DNA of 64,000 nt from Chlorella sorokiniana. Lineage: Eukaryota; Chlorophyta; Trebouxiophyceae; Chlorellales; Chlorellaceae. Shown piece by piece: positions 1 through 11,561 of the stretch (the first letter of the stretch is position 1; the number at the start of each line of letters is the position of its first letter). The notes beneath the pieces were generated by a model that saw only the letters and a list, made by a program, of their open reading frames with translations, searched no databases and was not told the origin of the DNA. The stretch spans positions 1,302,001 to 1,366,000 of the forward strand of contig CP084611.1 in NCBI GenBank assembly GCA_025917655.1, read 5' to 3'. The position numbers and the translations under genes are program-made.

Positions 1-3000
1 ATGGGGGTGCCCTGTGACAGCATGAGCGCCAGGTGGTAGTTGCGCATCTGCACCCGTGAAGTGGGGTTTGGGGCACACACGCGCGAGTGCCTTGGTGAGC
101 AAGTGGGGTGGGAAGGTGGGTGCGCAGGGTGGCTGGTGCAACAACCCCAACGGGGGCAGCTTGGGGGCGCGTGGGCCGCCGATGCGCACCTGGCGCTGGC
201 GCAGCGCGATGACGGCGGGGTTGTCGGTGGGCCCCTCCACGCCGCAGTTCCAGGAGAAGTTGTCGTTGGTGCCGTCACCTGGAACAGGAGGGAACAACGT
301 GAGAGCAGAGGCCTGGTAACAGGCGTTGTGAAGGCGGCATGCCGGTCAAGGAAGGAGCGGGGTTGAGCAGGAGCGGCGGTGGCGCAAGGGGCCGCGGCTG
401 CACCAGCAGCGGCGGGGCGGCGCCTCACGGTTGTCCTCCCGTTTTGGTCGTTGTGCTTCTCGTTGTAGGACACGAAGTCGGCCAGGGTGAAGCCGTCGTG
501 GGCGATGATGAAGTTGACGGAGTGGAAGGGCTTGCGCTGGTTCTTGTGGTACAGGTCGGCGCTGCCCGCCAGCCGCGTCGCAAACTCGCTCTTCAGGCCG
601 GGGTCTCCCCTGCACGCGCAGCAGGGAGGAGTGGGTGAGAGCAGGCATGGGAGGCGTTGCAGGGCCCGCCCGAGCGTTGACAAACTTGACGGGTGGCTGC
701 TGGCACGGCCAGCCAGCTGCACGGCGATGCACGAATCAGGGGAGGAGGCCGGCATCTGTCTGGGCCCCGCCAGGCGCCCCCGCTGCGCCCATACTCGGGC
801 TTGCACCACACGCGCGCACGCTGCCGAGCGGCGTACCGGAGGAAGCGGCGCACGTCGTCGCGGTACCGCCCGTTCCACTCGGCCCACACGTCCCAGTTGG
901 GGAAGGATCCGACCATGTAGGCGCCGATGTCCCACGGCTCCGAAATCAGCTTGACCTGTGTTTTTGATGAGGTGTGTGGGGGCGCGCGCAGCAATCTTGC
1001 ATATTTATGTGGTATGCTGGAGCGCGTGCAGGTCTCGCAAACTGCCGGCCATCACAGCACGATGGGCAAGTGCCGCGCTGCCCGCTGCCCCCAGCCCCGG
1101 CCCCGCCCGCCCACCTTGGACAGCACTGGATCCTTGGTGATGGCGCGGATGAGCGGCGGGTTGCTCATCACCTGCCCCGTGGCGTCGCGGCACAGGCAGG
1201 GGGCTGCGGCAGCGGGGCGGCGACAGCGAGCACCAGCCTCAAAACGGTGACCGCTGCTGCGCTGCTCTTCTTCAGTGCGCCTCTCACCCTCCAAGGCACG
1301 CAGCCACAACAGCAACCGTTCAGGAAGCTCTCTCCAGGTGGTCCCCCAAGCCCCCTCCGTTCGCAGCAGGCGCCCAAAACAGCAATGCCCCGAGATCGCT
1401 GTCCCCCCCCCAGCCCCAAGATCGCTATCCCCCCCCCTCCCCCCAGCCCCAGCAGCGCCGCCCCCGCAGCGCCGCCCACCCAGGTCGAAGCGGAAGCCGT
1501 CCACGTGGTACTCCTCCACCCACCAGCGCAGCGAGTCGACAATCTGCTGCGCGGTGGCGGGGTGGTTGGCGTTGACGGTGTTGCCGCAGCCGCTGTAGTT
1601 GAGCATCTTCACGTACGCCCCCGGGTCCTGCTGGTAGTAGGCCTCCGCGTCGATGCCCCGCCACGACAGCACGTAGGGCTCCTGGTCAGCGCCTGGTGGG
1701 TGGCGCGGGGGGCCGAAGCGGGTTCGAAACCTCTCTGCTGCGCCCACCCAGGCTGCGTTGCACACTCTCGGCCCACCTCGTTACTGGGCGATCGGTGGGT
1801 GGCTGAGTGGACAGGCTCCCCACCAGCACGCCTCATCCCCCGCAGCCATCCCCAACTCCGCCCGCGCGGGCGCGGGGCCCCCACCCCACCCCATTCCCCA
1901 CCCCCACCCCCACATACACACCCACCCACTCTCCCCCTGTCCACCCCCAGGCAGCCACCCACCCTCCACCGTGTGGTTGTACACCACATCCACGATGACC
2001 TCGATGCCGGCGCCGTGCAGCGTGCGCACCATCTCCTTGAACTCGCGGGCAGCTGCCAGCGGGCCCGCGCCGTCTGCAGCCGCGGCAAGCAAGCGGCAGG
2101 ACGGGGCATAGTATAGTGAGCGGCGCCCTCCTGCGGGGAACCGGGCGGGCGAGGCGGCGGCAGAGCGCCTGGAAGGGGTGGGGGCAGCGCCCCGGGGGCT
2201 CACCCGACCCGAAGCGGCTCATGGGAGCGAAGAAGTTGAGGTGGGAGTAGCCCCACACGTTGACCATGTGGTCCCGTGGGTTGGGGCTGTGGGAAAGGGG
2301 AGCGGGGGAAGGGGGCCGGCGTTCAGATGCACGCGTTGACTGTGGTCATCCCGGGGCATCTTACAGCGACAGCCTCGGTTATTTGCCTGCCCACAGCCGA
2401 GGAGAGGCCCTGCAGGGCCCAGCCAGAAGCGGCGCTGCTTGCCGGCCGCCAGGGGATGAGCCCACCTGCGCTGGAACTCCAGCTCGTCGTACTCGAACAC
2501 CGGCAGCAGCTCCACCGCGTTGACGCCCAGCTCCCGCAGGTGGTCAACTTTGGCGGCCACACCCGCATACGTGCCGCGCTGCCCCGCAGGCAGCCCGCTC
2601 GACCCCGCGGCTGAGCATCGGCCGCAGAAACGGTGGGGAGTGCGAGTCAGCACCAAGCCCCCTCGCGATCCATCGCAACCGGGTGTTGCCGGCTCAAGTT
2701 CCAGCACCGACAGGCACCAGGCACTTAGAAGCAACCGCTTTCCTGTGCGCCCGCGCGCGCGCCCCCCCCACCCCCACCCCACCCACCCACACACCCACAC
2801 AGCGGGGCACACACCCGTGAAGAGGCGCACAGGCAGCTCCGCGATGACCAGGTCCTGGAAGGGGATGTTGGGCCGCTTGTAGCCCTCCCCCAGTCAAACG
2901 GCTCGCCCTCAAAGTCAAACGTGCCGCGGAAGACGCTGCCCTCCTGCGGGGCGCGCGGCAAGCCGGGAGCAGGTGTGTGGCAGCTGTCATGCAGCGCAGA

Positions 3001-4132
3001 AGCACGTGCTCGCTCAGAACGGCTGGGGCTTGAAGGGGCGCTTGACAAGCCTGGAGACCAGCAACGTGGCGCAGGCCGCTTTACCTTGAGCTTGAACTTT
3101 TCAAACTCGTCGCGCTGCCCAAACACGGCCCGTCCCTTGACATACTTGGCATACGGGTCCAGAAGGACCTGCAGCACGAGCTCACATGGCGTGTGGGTGG
3201 CAGGAGAGCACCGGATGGCGGCATGCAGATCGCCGCAACAATGGCGGGTCCCAGAACCAGCAGGGAACAACGGCAAGGGCTCAAACACGGCATTGGCAGT
3301 AGGAGGGCAGCGGGGCATGCGGCACAGCGTGCATGCCCTCATCCAGCCCAAACCCCAGCATTCCCCCGCTGCCCTCCCGCCCGCAGCCCACCTTGTTCTT
3401 GTCCCAGCGGAAGGGCGTCTCCCAGCCGCCCTTGCCCTCCACACGGAAGCCGTACAGCACCTGGGACTGCGGGGGTGACGTGCAGAGGGGCGTTCATGCG
3501 CGGGGCAGCAGGGCAGGCCGCGGCACAGGATACCCGCCCTCCGCCCCTGGTCCTGAGCTGGCACTCCACCATAAAGGCCTGCTGCCTCGCTCACGCGGCT
3601 CACGACCCGGCAAAAGGCCACAGGCCCCGCAGCTGCACGCGCCTGGGGCAGGCCAGCGACGAGGCTGTGCCAGACGTCGCCGGTGCGCTGCAGAGGCGCC
3701 TCCAGCAGCGGCTTGTCCTCCCAGTCAAACAGGCAGAGCGTGACGGCGGTGGCGTTGGGAGCCCACAGTGCAAAAATTGACCCCAGGGGTCTCGGCGGGG
3801 CCCGGGAGGCCCCTAGCGGCGACGGCGTGCCGGGCAACATCTCCAGGTCGGCAGCAGACGGCGGGAGGCGGCTGCCGCAGAAGGCGCGGGCGCCGCAGGC
3901 TTGCCCTTCCCGCTGGCTGGCACCGTGCCGGGCGAAACACCAGTCTCCTCGGGTGCTGCGGGGTGGCTGTCCCAGTCGCCGCGGACGGAGTGGGCTGCTT
4001 TCCCGCGGAACTCGATGCACCGCTGCTGCTGCCGCGGGCAGCCGCAGCGATAATTGCCTGCCGCCGGTGCTGCCTCCAAACAACCTGCTTTTGGGCCGTT
4101 CCCAAGCGCTGCATGGCAAGCAAAGTGGCCAT
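1..4132 (-). CDS. ISA3: Isoamylase-type starch debranching enzyme, ISA3-like, 3' partial
   Basis: The product should hydrolyse alpha-1,6 branches in starch in the plastid, mainly during starch breakdown. The start at 4132 gives a basic, Ser/Ala-rich leader that fits a plastid transit peptide. The spliced protein then shows the N-terminal beta domain ([19 protein letters not shown], about 3725-3780), [11 protein letters not shown] (about 3150), [17 protein letters not shown] (about 2480), [14 protein letters not shown] (about 2240), region I DVVYNHT (about 1985), region [11 protein letters not shown] with the nucleophilic Asp (about 1490), EPWD with the acid Glu (about 935), IIAHDGFTL (about 500) and [15 protein letters not shown] (about 240). 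The last visible codons, at 1-50, read [15 protein letters not shown], so the C-terminal part lies beyond position 1. The spacing EPWD...[19 protein letters not shown] matches ISA3 better than ISA1 or ISA2. Near 3770-3800 the reading frame slips twice inside the conserved GVNFALW region, probably through sequence error. At least eight introns are needed. Confidence 0.9.
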
Positions 4133-4798
4133 CCAGGTTGGGGTGACAGAAAGCGGCGGCAGCCGCTACGACGCTGAGCTGCACACAACCGCCCAGTGGC
4201 TGGGGTCTGTTGAGCACGGCGGCGGCACTTTCCACCTGATCACGCTGGCTTGGTGCTCCGCCACCGGCTGCGAGCGCCTGGATGGGCGTCTGTTGAGTGA
4301 CACCAAAAGCCGAAGCCCTCATAGCGGGGATGGGTGATCGCTGGTCTGTGCAGTATGATACTTGCTTGATGTCTGCGTAGCTATGCAAGTGTGATGCTAA
4401 GGCGCGACAAAAACGTGGTAAGACCGAGACGGTCTGAGCCCTGACAGAGGGTCGCGGTTATGTCGGAGCTTGCTCAGAAATGTGAGATCGCGACAATTGA
4501 TTGGTCGCACAGCCTCTGGTGATGGCAAATGCGGCTGCGCCCTGCAACAAGTTCGGGCGCCGCCTTGGCGCCAGCTGTGCATTGTGTATGGCTACCGACG
4601 GCAAAATGTCATTTGATGCGTACAAACCGTTGCCAAGACTTCCAAAACAGCAAGGGCACCAACACCGGGCTGCATGCGTGCCACTTACATGTCGCCCCAA
4701 CAGTAGCGGCCATTTGTGTTGGTAGCCCTTCCAACAGGGAAAGAAAATCATTCCACATAGACAACACACGCGGTCAGTCGATTGCTGCGAGCCGCCGC
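4133..4798. promoter_or_regulatory. Divergent intergenic region between ISA3 and BOP1
   Basis: About 670 bases separate the two head-to-head start codons, so this stretch should hold both promoters and both 5' UTRs. It is noticeably less GC-rich than the flanking exons. Several short ORFs cross it, but none has recognisable similarity. I cannot point to a convincing TATA box or other specific element. Confidence 0.45.
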
Positions 4799-7700
4799 AT
4801 GAGCAAGCGCAGCGCTCGCGGGGGCAGCAAGCAGTCAGAGGTCCTGGCGGCTCAGCCTGAAGAGGATCTTGATGCGGCCGACCTCCAGTTGTCCAGCGAC
4901 GATGAGTACGAGTCTGGTGACGACTCTGACCTTGCCAGCCTCAGCGGCAGCGACGGCGAGGACGGCGGCGGCAGCGATGTGGACCGCGACATTGAAAACG
5001 CGGTGCTGGGCTACATGGCTGCAGCAGACAAGAATCGGAGGCTTGGACGGCAGGGTGGCGACGGGTAAGCCCAGCTGCACGAGCACGTCCTCGCGTACAC
5101 TCGCACCCGTCGCCACCAGTCAAGAGGGCGCCCGTTGATTCCATCCTCATTTTCCTTCTCCCAACCCACACTGTATCGCAGCGATGATGATGCCGACGAA
5201 GAGGGCGGATCTGAGGATGAGGATCGGGGGAGGGCGGCAGCGACGGCGACGGCGGCGATGATGAGCGGGGCGGGCAGGCCGGCGGCGCAGACCAGGCGTC
5301 TGGGGCTGCCGACCCCGACCCTGCCAGCGACTCTTCCGAGGACGAGCGCCCGCCGCGCAACACGGTGGGGCAGGTGCCTCTGGAGTGGTATACCCACGAG
5401 GAGCATGTTGGGTACGACGTGGACGGTCAGAAGCTGGCGCGCAGGCCCAAGCGGGACCTTCTGGACAAGCTCGTTCGCTCCCAGGACGCTATTGCAAAGG
5501 TGGGCGGCGCGTGGGATGGTGGGCGCCAGGCTGGCCGCTGGCGGCCATGGCACAGCGCGACCGGGTGTGCACGTGGGCCGCTGCATGGGCAGGCGGCAGA
5601 GCCCAGCGCCGGCAGCCTGAGCGGGCGTCGCTGTCGACGCGGCTGCCGGCTGTTTGCCGGTGCCCTTGTCTGCCGCCTTCCCCGCCTCACCAGCCACCGC
5701 CATGCAAGCGTTTGAGTCGCTCTGTTGCCGCAGGAGCTGCGCACGGTGTACGACGAGTACAACGACGAGGAGATTGTGCTGAGCAGGGAGGAGCTGCGCA
5801 TGATCCAGCGCATCCGGGAGGGGCGCTTCCCGCACGTGGAGGTCAACCCCTTCGAGCCGGAGGTGGACTGGTTCACACGGGACGTGGAGGTGATGCCGCT
5901 CAGCGCCGCGCCGGAGCCCAAGCGCCGCTTCATCCCCTCCAAGTGGGAGGAGAAGAAGTGAGCGAGGGGGGGGGGGGGTGGGGGTTCAGGGTTGAAAGAG
6001 GGTTGCAGTGGATGCTGTGAGGTTGTTGCTTCTGTGGTTGAGGGAGGGTTGGGGTTTAGTGCATGACGTGGTGTTGCGTCTTGGCTGAGGCAGGGGGTTG
6101 CATGCACAAGCCTGACCCCCTACGATTCCTGGCACAAGCCTGCTGAGCCCCCGGCGCTACGCCTGCCCCCTTGCGCAGGGTCGTCAAGCTGGTGCGGGCG
6201 CTGCGCAAGGGCTGGATCAAGCGGGAGCAGGCGGAGCCGGAGAAGCCGGCGGTGTACCTCATCTGGGAGGACGACGGTGGGCTTGCCTGGGGGGGTGCAG
6301 CGTACACCACTGCTGCACACCGGGTTGTCGGCTGCGTGGTCTTTTTTCGCCACGCCCGCCGGAAGCCATGACGCTGCCCCCCCCACGCCGTGCAGGCAAG
6401 ACTCAGGACAAGACGGCCACCGGGCTCACCTACATCCCCGCCCCCAAGCTCAAGCTGCCCGGCCACGAGGAGAGCTACAACCCGCCCAAGGAGTACCTGC
6501 CCAGCGAGGAGGAGCGCGCGGCGGCGGCGCTGCTGGACGAGGAGGAGCGCCCACAGTTTGTGCCCACCGCCTACGACTGCCTGCGACGGGTGCGGCGCGC
6601 CCCCGCGGGCCTCCACCCGGCCACGGCGCTGTGTCCTGCTGCTTTGCAGGCAGCTGCTCAGGACTGGGCAGGCAAGGGCCCTGCATACTCGAGAAGGAGT
6701 GTCCAGGTCTAGCACTTGCAAGTGCTGCCCTCCGCTCGCCTCCCCCGCCCCGCAGGTCCCCGCCTACGCCAGCTTCATCAAGGAGCGCTTTGAGCGCTGC
6801 CTGGACCTCTACCTGTGCCCCCGCACCCGCCGCAAGCGCCTCCTGATTGAGGGTGGGTGGCGGAACAATGCAGAGGGGCGGGCGGGGGGGGTGGGGGCCT
6901 GCAGCACACTCAGCTTGAGAACCCAGCCTTTTCGTATAACACTGGGTAGGACGATTGGCAGGCTTGGGCCAGCTGCGACCGCCATGCAGCTGCTGGCACG
7001 TTTGATGGGGACCTTCCAGCGCTGCCCTTGCACCGTGCCACAGCCTCCTCCGCCTTCCCCTCCCCCCCATTCAGACCCTGAAGTGCTGGTGCCCAAGCTG
7101 CCCAAGCCCCAAGACCTGCAGCCCTTCCCCACCCTGCTCTCGCTGCGCTACACCGGCCACACGCAGCCCGTGCGCTCGCTGAGCCCAGACCCCACCGGCC
7201 AGTGGCTGCTGTCGGGATCAGGTGCGGGGTCCCTGCGCCTGCCTGGGTGGCAGGGGAGCGGTGTGCAGGGGGCGCATGCCAGCTGCAGAGCGACCTTGTG
7301 CCGTGCTTTCTTTTCCAAGCGCACATGTGCACTGCCCGACGCCCGCCCGCTCGCCATCCGCGCAGACGACGGCAGCGTGCGCCTGTGGGAGGTGCGCACC
7401 GGCCGCTGCATGCGCACGTGGCAGCTGGAGGAGGCGGTTGCCTGCGTGGCGTGGTGCCCCGCGCCGCACCTGTCCCTGCTGGCGGCGGCGTGCGGCAAGC
7501 GCCTGCTGCTGCTGCCCTCCGGCGTGGGCAACGAGGAGCAGGAGGCAGCCACGGCAGCGGCCCTGGAGGCGTGCGCCAGCAGCGGCAGCGGCCAGGGCGT
7601 GGAGGAGGGGCAGCTGGCCAGCTGGCAGCGCTGGCAGGGCGGCGGCGCGGGCAGCGAGGGCGGCGTGTCGGTGCTGCACAAGTTCGGCCTCAAGCACGTG

Positions 7701-9036
7701 ACGTGGCACGCGCGGGGCGACTACTTTGCCACCACAGCGCCCGCCGGCAACACGCAGGCACGATTCGGGCGGGCGGCATTGCATGCTGCCGTGGGGTGCT
7801 GCGGAACGAGTGCCTCGACCGGCTAGCCCCTCCCACCCTGGGTTGTTTGGCCCACCTGCCGGTGAGCCCTGCTGCCTGCGCCGTGCTGTGCAGGCGGTGC
7901 TGGTGCACCAGCTGAGCAAGGGCGTGACGCAGAACCCGTTCCGCAAAAACCGCGGCCGCGTCGTCCGCGTGCTTTTCCACCCCTCCAAGCCTTTCTTCTT
8001 TGTGGCCACTCAGCAGAACGTGAGGGCGGCGCTGCATGCAGCGCTGCAGTGTGCGGCGGCCCCGAGCAGCCTGCCCCCTTGCAGTGGCTCTGCTGCTCGC
8101 TCTGCTGCTCTGTGCACACTGCCTGCCCCCTCCCAACGACAGCGCTTCCCCCAGCGCGGGTCTCACACCCTGCCCCTCCTGCCGCCCCCTCCGTGCCCCT
8201 CCCCCTCCCCTCAGGTCCGCGTGTACAATCTGGCCAAGCAGGCGCTGGCCAGGAAGCTGGTGGCAGGCAGCGGCGTCATCACCTCCATGGCGGTGCACCC
8301 TCTGGGGACCACCTCGTAGTGGGCTCGGAGGACAAGCGCCTCTGGTGTGCTCCGCCGCCTGCCGTCAACTGACACCGTCGCATTGCCTGCGGGGCGCACG
8401 CTCCCTCCCCGCCGCTTGCGCTGCGTCGGCTCGGCCTCCGTCATACTGACCCCAACCCCGGGCTGCCCCTTCCCTTGTCCTTGATCTTCCTCCCCCTCCC
8501 AAACCTGCAGCTGGTTCGACCTGGACCTGTCGTCCAAGCCGTACCGCTCCCTGCGGTACCACCAGTACGCGGTGCGCGGGACCGCCTTCCACCGCTCCTA
8601 CCCCCTCTTCGCCTCCTCCTCCGACGACGGCACAGCCCACGTCTTCCACGGCAGGGTCTACGCCGACCTGATGACCAACCCGCTAATCGTGCCAGGTGAG
8701 GCAGGCAGCACCTCGCCGCACGAAGCCCGTCTTATTGAAGGACAGGGGGCAAGGCTGGGCCGGGGTGTGCTCGCTGGACCTGCGCAGCAGCGCATTGGGG
8801 CTGTGCATGGAGGCCAGGAGTGCCCGTCCTTGTTCGAGAAGGCAGCGCTGCCTGCACCATCCGCTGTGCCCCTCCAACCCTCTCGTTCCCGCCGCCCACC
8901 GGGTGCAGTCAAGATCCTGCGGGGCCACGAGGTGGTGGACTACCAGGGGGTCCTGGACGTGGCCTTCCACCCCACCCAGCCCTGGGCCTTCACAGCCGGC
9001 GCAGACACCACCATTTGCCTGTTTGTCAACCCCTGA
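4799..9036 (+). CDS. BOP1: Ribosome biogenesis protein BOP1/Erb1 homologue
   Basis: BOP1 acts in the nucleolar PeBoW complex (with Pescadillo and WDR12), which is needed for 27S/32S pre-rRNA processing and 60S subunit assembly. The start at 4799 (MSKRSARGG) opens an acidic, Ser/Asp-rich N-terminus. The BOP1 N-terminal domain follows: [20 protein letters not shown] (about 5360-5420), [18 protein letters not shown] (about 5780), [20 protein letters not shown]-type sequence (about 6760-6850). The WD40 propeller comes last: [15 protein letters not shown] (7150), [15 protein letters not shown] (7366), [10 protein letters not shown] (7920), VRVYNLAKQ (8216), [21 protein letters not shown] (8620) and [14 protein letters not shown] up to the stop at 9036. 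About 11 introns are needed. One base is missing near 8305 in the run after MAVHPLG; with it, [20 protein letters not shown] continues across the next splice. The intron at 7758-7893 has a GC donor. Confidence 0.95.
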
Positions 9037-9480
9037 GCGCCGGGCAGCATCTGCCTGCCTGCCGCACAACATGCCCGTCCCCTGCTGCCATGGCTTTTAA
9101 AGAGAGTCTGCAGATCAAGCTAACTTCACTGCAAAACCGGATGGGGGTGGCAGTTACCATGCAGTGGGTGATGTGGACGACTGGATGGCGCCTCCAGCGG
9201 GGCGCCAACTGTGCGCTTTGAAGAAAAATGCCTCTGCGGCGATGAAGCATTGCTTCGCGAACAACCGGGTACTTTAATGTTGTTGGGGCCTATCTCCAAT
9301 ATTTTCCAGTGAAACGGTGAAAAGAGTCTGCCTCGAGGGCAGACAAGGAGGCACGTCTGCAGCCGCTCGCACACACAATGTGTGCCCACGCAAGCATGCA
9401 TGCATTAGATATTACAGAGGAGCAGTGCAGCAAGGAGCAAGGAATCGACGGGGCAAGGGCGAGCAGGACTGTGCAGGTAG
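9037..9480. other. Intergenic, 3' of BOP1
   Basis: About 440 bases between the BOP1 stop and the first usable ATG of the dynamin-like gene. It is more AT-rich than the exons and must hold the BOP1 3' UTR. I looked here for the missing GTPase domain of the next gene and found no P-loop or other dynamin motif in any frame. Confidence 0.5.
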
Positions 9481-11178
9481 ATGCGGCCGCCTCTCCGATG
9501 GCCACCGCCTCGATCACGCTCTAACGCCGCCTTGAACTGCTTGCTGCAGCTTATCGCGGCCGCCTCTAACTTTTCACGCCACTTTGAGGAGGAGCTCAGC
9601 CTGAACCAGGCGGTGCGGCATGGCGCCACGGCGCCCATCAGCGCCAGCCAGCTGTCGGCCGCCTTCAAGATCGACCTCTCGCCTGTGCTGTCCCCACAGA
9701 GCGGCTTCCACCTGCTGACTCACAGCTACGGCTACGAGAGCTGGCTGGTAGCGCCAGAGAAGGGACTGAGGTGCATCATTCGGGAGGCCCTGGAGCGCTA
9801 CCGGCCCCCCATGGAGGAGGCGGCGGGCAAAGTGAGGGACTCCCTGCTCGAGGCAGCAGCTGCTGCCCTGGCCCACCTGGCGGGCCTGCCGGCGGGCGAG
9901 CAGGAGCTGCTGCTGGCGAGAGCGGAGGCCTGCATCCACGGCTGGCACCGAGGGGTGCAGGAGCAGCTGCAGGCGGTGCTGGCAGCCGAGCAGGCCTGCC
10001 CTGATAGCCAGCGGTTTGACGCCGTCCGCCAGCAAATTATGACCCTGCTGGCGACTTGTGGAACAGCAGGCCCTGCAGCCCAAGTCCAAGCCATGGCTGC
10101 AAAGCCGCAAGTCCCCGTCTTGGCAGAGGGAGCAGGCATGCATGGAGAAGGCGACCAGGCACAGCAGGTGGGTCCCAAGGAGCCTTGCTGCCAGCTCAGC
10201 CATTGACCTTGATTCAAGTCTTGCGTTTTGCCCGTTGCAGGCCCAGCCCAAGGCGGAGGTTCTGTACTCCACGTACTTCATGGGCCATTTGCAGAAGCTG
10301 AGCCGCCGCAGGCGCTGGCAGCGACGCTGGCTGGTGCTTGAACCTGAGAAGCAGCGCCTGCTGGTGTCGCGACGGCCAGGGGACGCGCCGACCAAGGTGC
10401 TAGCACTGGTCGGCGCGCAGCTGGTGCAGGAGGAGGCTGCAAATGCTGGTGAGGAACGACTGAGGGTGCGGTGAAACTTGGTGGCAGGGTCCATGTCCTG
10501 ACGTTCAGCATCGCAATCAACGCACCCCTCCCCGCCTCCCTCCACGCCAGGCCTCCCTCCCAAGCAGCGCCAGGGGCACATGCTGCACCTGCTCCTCTCC
10601 AACGGCACCCTGGTCTTTCTGAGCGCCGACTCGGCCAGCGTGAGGAGCGCGTGGCACGAGCATATCCAGGCCGCCATTGCAGGCGGGAGCGCTGCCGAGG
10701 GCGCGCATGTGGGCGGCCCCGGCGCGCCGCCAACGCAGGCGCCAGTCAAGCTGGCCAGCCAGGGCTCTGAGGAGAGTTGCCAGCCCGAGGCAGCGGACCA
10801 ACACGGCGGCCCCGTCCCCGCAAAATCAGCACGGCGGTGTTCGGCGAGGACCTTGTCCAAGCAACTCCCGCCGCCCCGGTGGCAGAGGAGGATGGCGGGA
10901 GCGAGCAGGGTGCCGCCGCCGAGGAAGCGCTGCTGGCGGCCATTTTGGCCGCGTCGGCGGAGCGCCAGCCCACGGAGCAGGAGGCGGCGGTGGTGGCGCT
11001 GGTGTTGGCAGCTGCCGCCAGCTATGTCGAGGCCGCCGCCGAGCGCCTGCAGGGTCTGACGCAGCGCCTGGTGAGCGCCGGCATGCTGCTGGAGCGCAGG
11101 GAGGCGCTGCGACAGCACCTGCTGGGGCTGCTGCTGGAGGGTGGAGTGCAGCAGGGGGTGGCCTGGCGGTGGACTGAG
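9481..11178 (+). CDS. Dynamin-like stalk-PH-GED protein lacking a GTPase domain
   Basis: The first part (about 9550-10050) resembles the second half of a dynamin stalk: FSRHFEEELS, then a Gly-rich turn, then WLVAPEKGLRCIIREALERY, the position where dynamins have FVPE..FE.LV..QI.R. A pleckstrin-homology-like segment follows (about 10250-10680): STYFMGHLQKLSRRRRWQRR, WLVLEPEKQRLL, GHMLHLLLSNGTLVFLSADS, SVRSAWHEHIQAA. The C-terminus (about 10930-11150) looks like a GTPase effector domain: VLAAAASYVEAAAERLQGL, LLERREALRQHLLGL. This order matches DRP2-type dynamins (GTPase-stalk-PH-GED), but BOP1 ends only 444 bases upstream, so a 5' GTPase domain cannot fit. The first shown codon (9481) is the first ATG; the conserved part may start at an acceptor near 9548. 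Introns lie near 10170-10240 and 10450-10550. The reading frame changes near 10830. It could be a truncated paralogue or a regulatory tail protein. Confidence 0.55.
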
Positions 11179-11561
11179 GGCGGCACACGGCATGGGTTGA
11201 ATGCTGGCAACGGTGTGGGGGCAGCAACAGCAGGCATCCCCGCAGCAGCAGAGGAACAGGGGGTGCAGTCGTCACGTGTAGCGCTAGAGAAACCTCTGTG
11301 CAGCAGAGCGGCAGGCCAGCTCATCGAGACATTACACACAGCATGGGGTTTGTGTTTCCGCAGGGTATCGAGGGCATAGGCAGTTTGGTTGGGTATGCAT
11401 ATTGACACTTGGTGACAGGGGGCAACAAGTGTGATACAAAACATAACAGAGGATGAGCGAAGGGCAAAAACTGAGCTGCACTGGCTGCTCAGCAGCATGG
11501 CAGGAAAGGACATGCAAAGGAGGGGAACCACACGGCATGCTCAAGCAGCACTGGTCGGGCA
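11179..11561. other. Intergenic, convergent 3' ends
   Basis: About 380 bases between two convergent genes, the dynamin-like tail gene and the peroxiredoxin. It is mixed in base composition, with no recognisable ORF or repeat. It should carry both 3' UTRs. Confidence 0.4.

Noticed and set aside
974-2116. 380-codon plus-strand ORF
   Set aside because: Antisense to isoamylase exons and their C-rich introns, which make a Pro-rich false protein.
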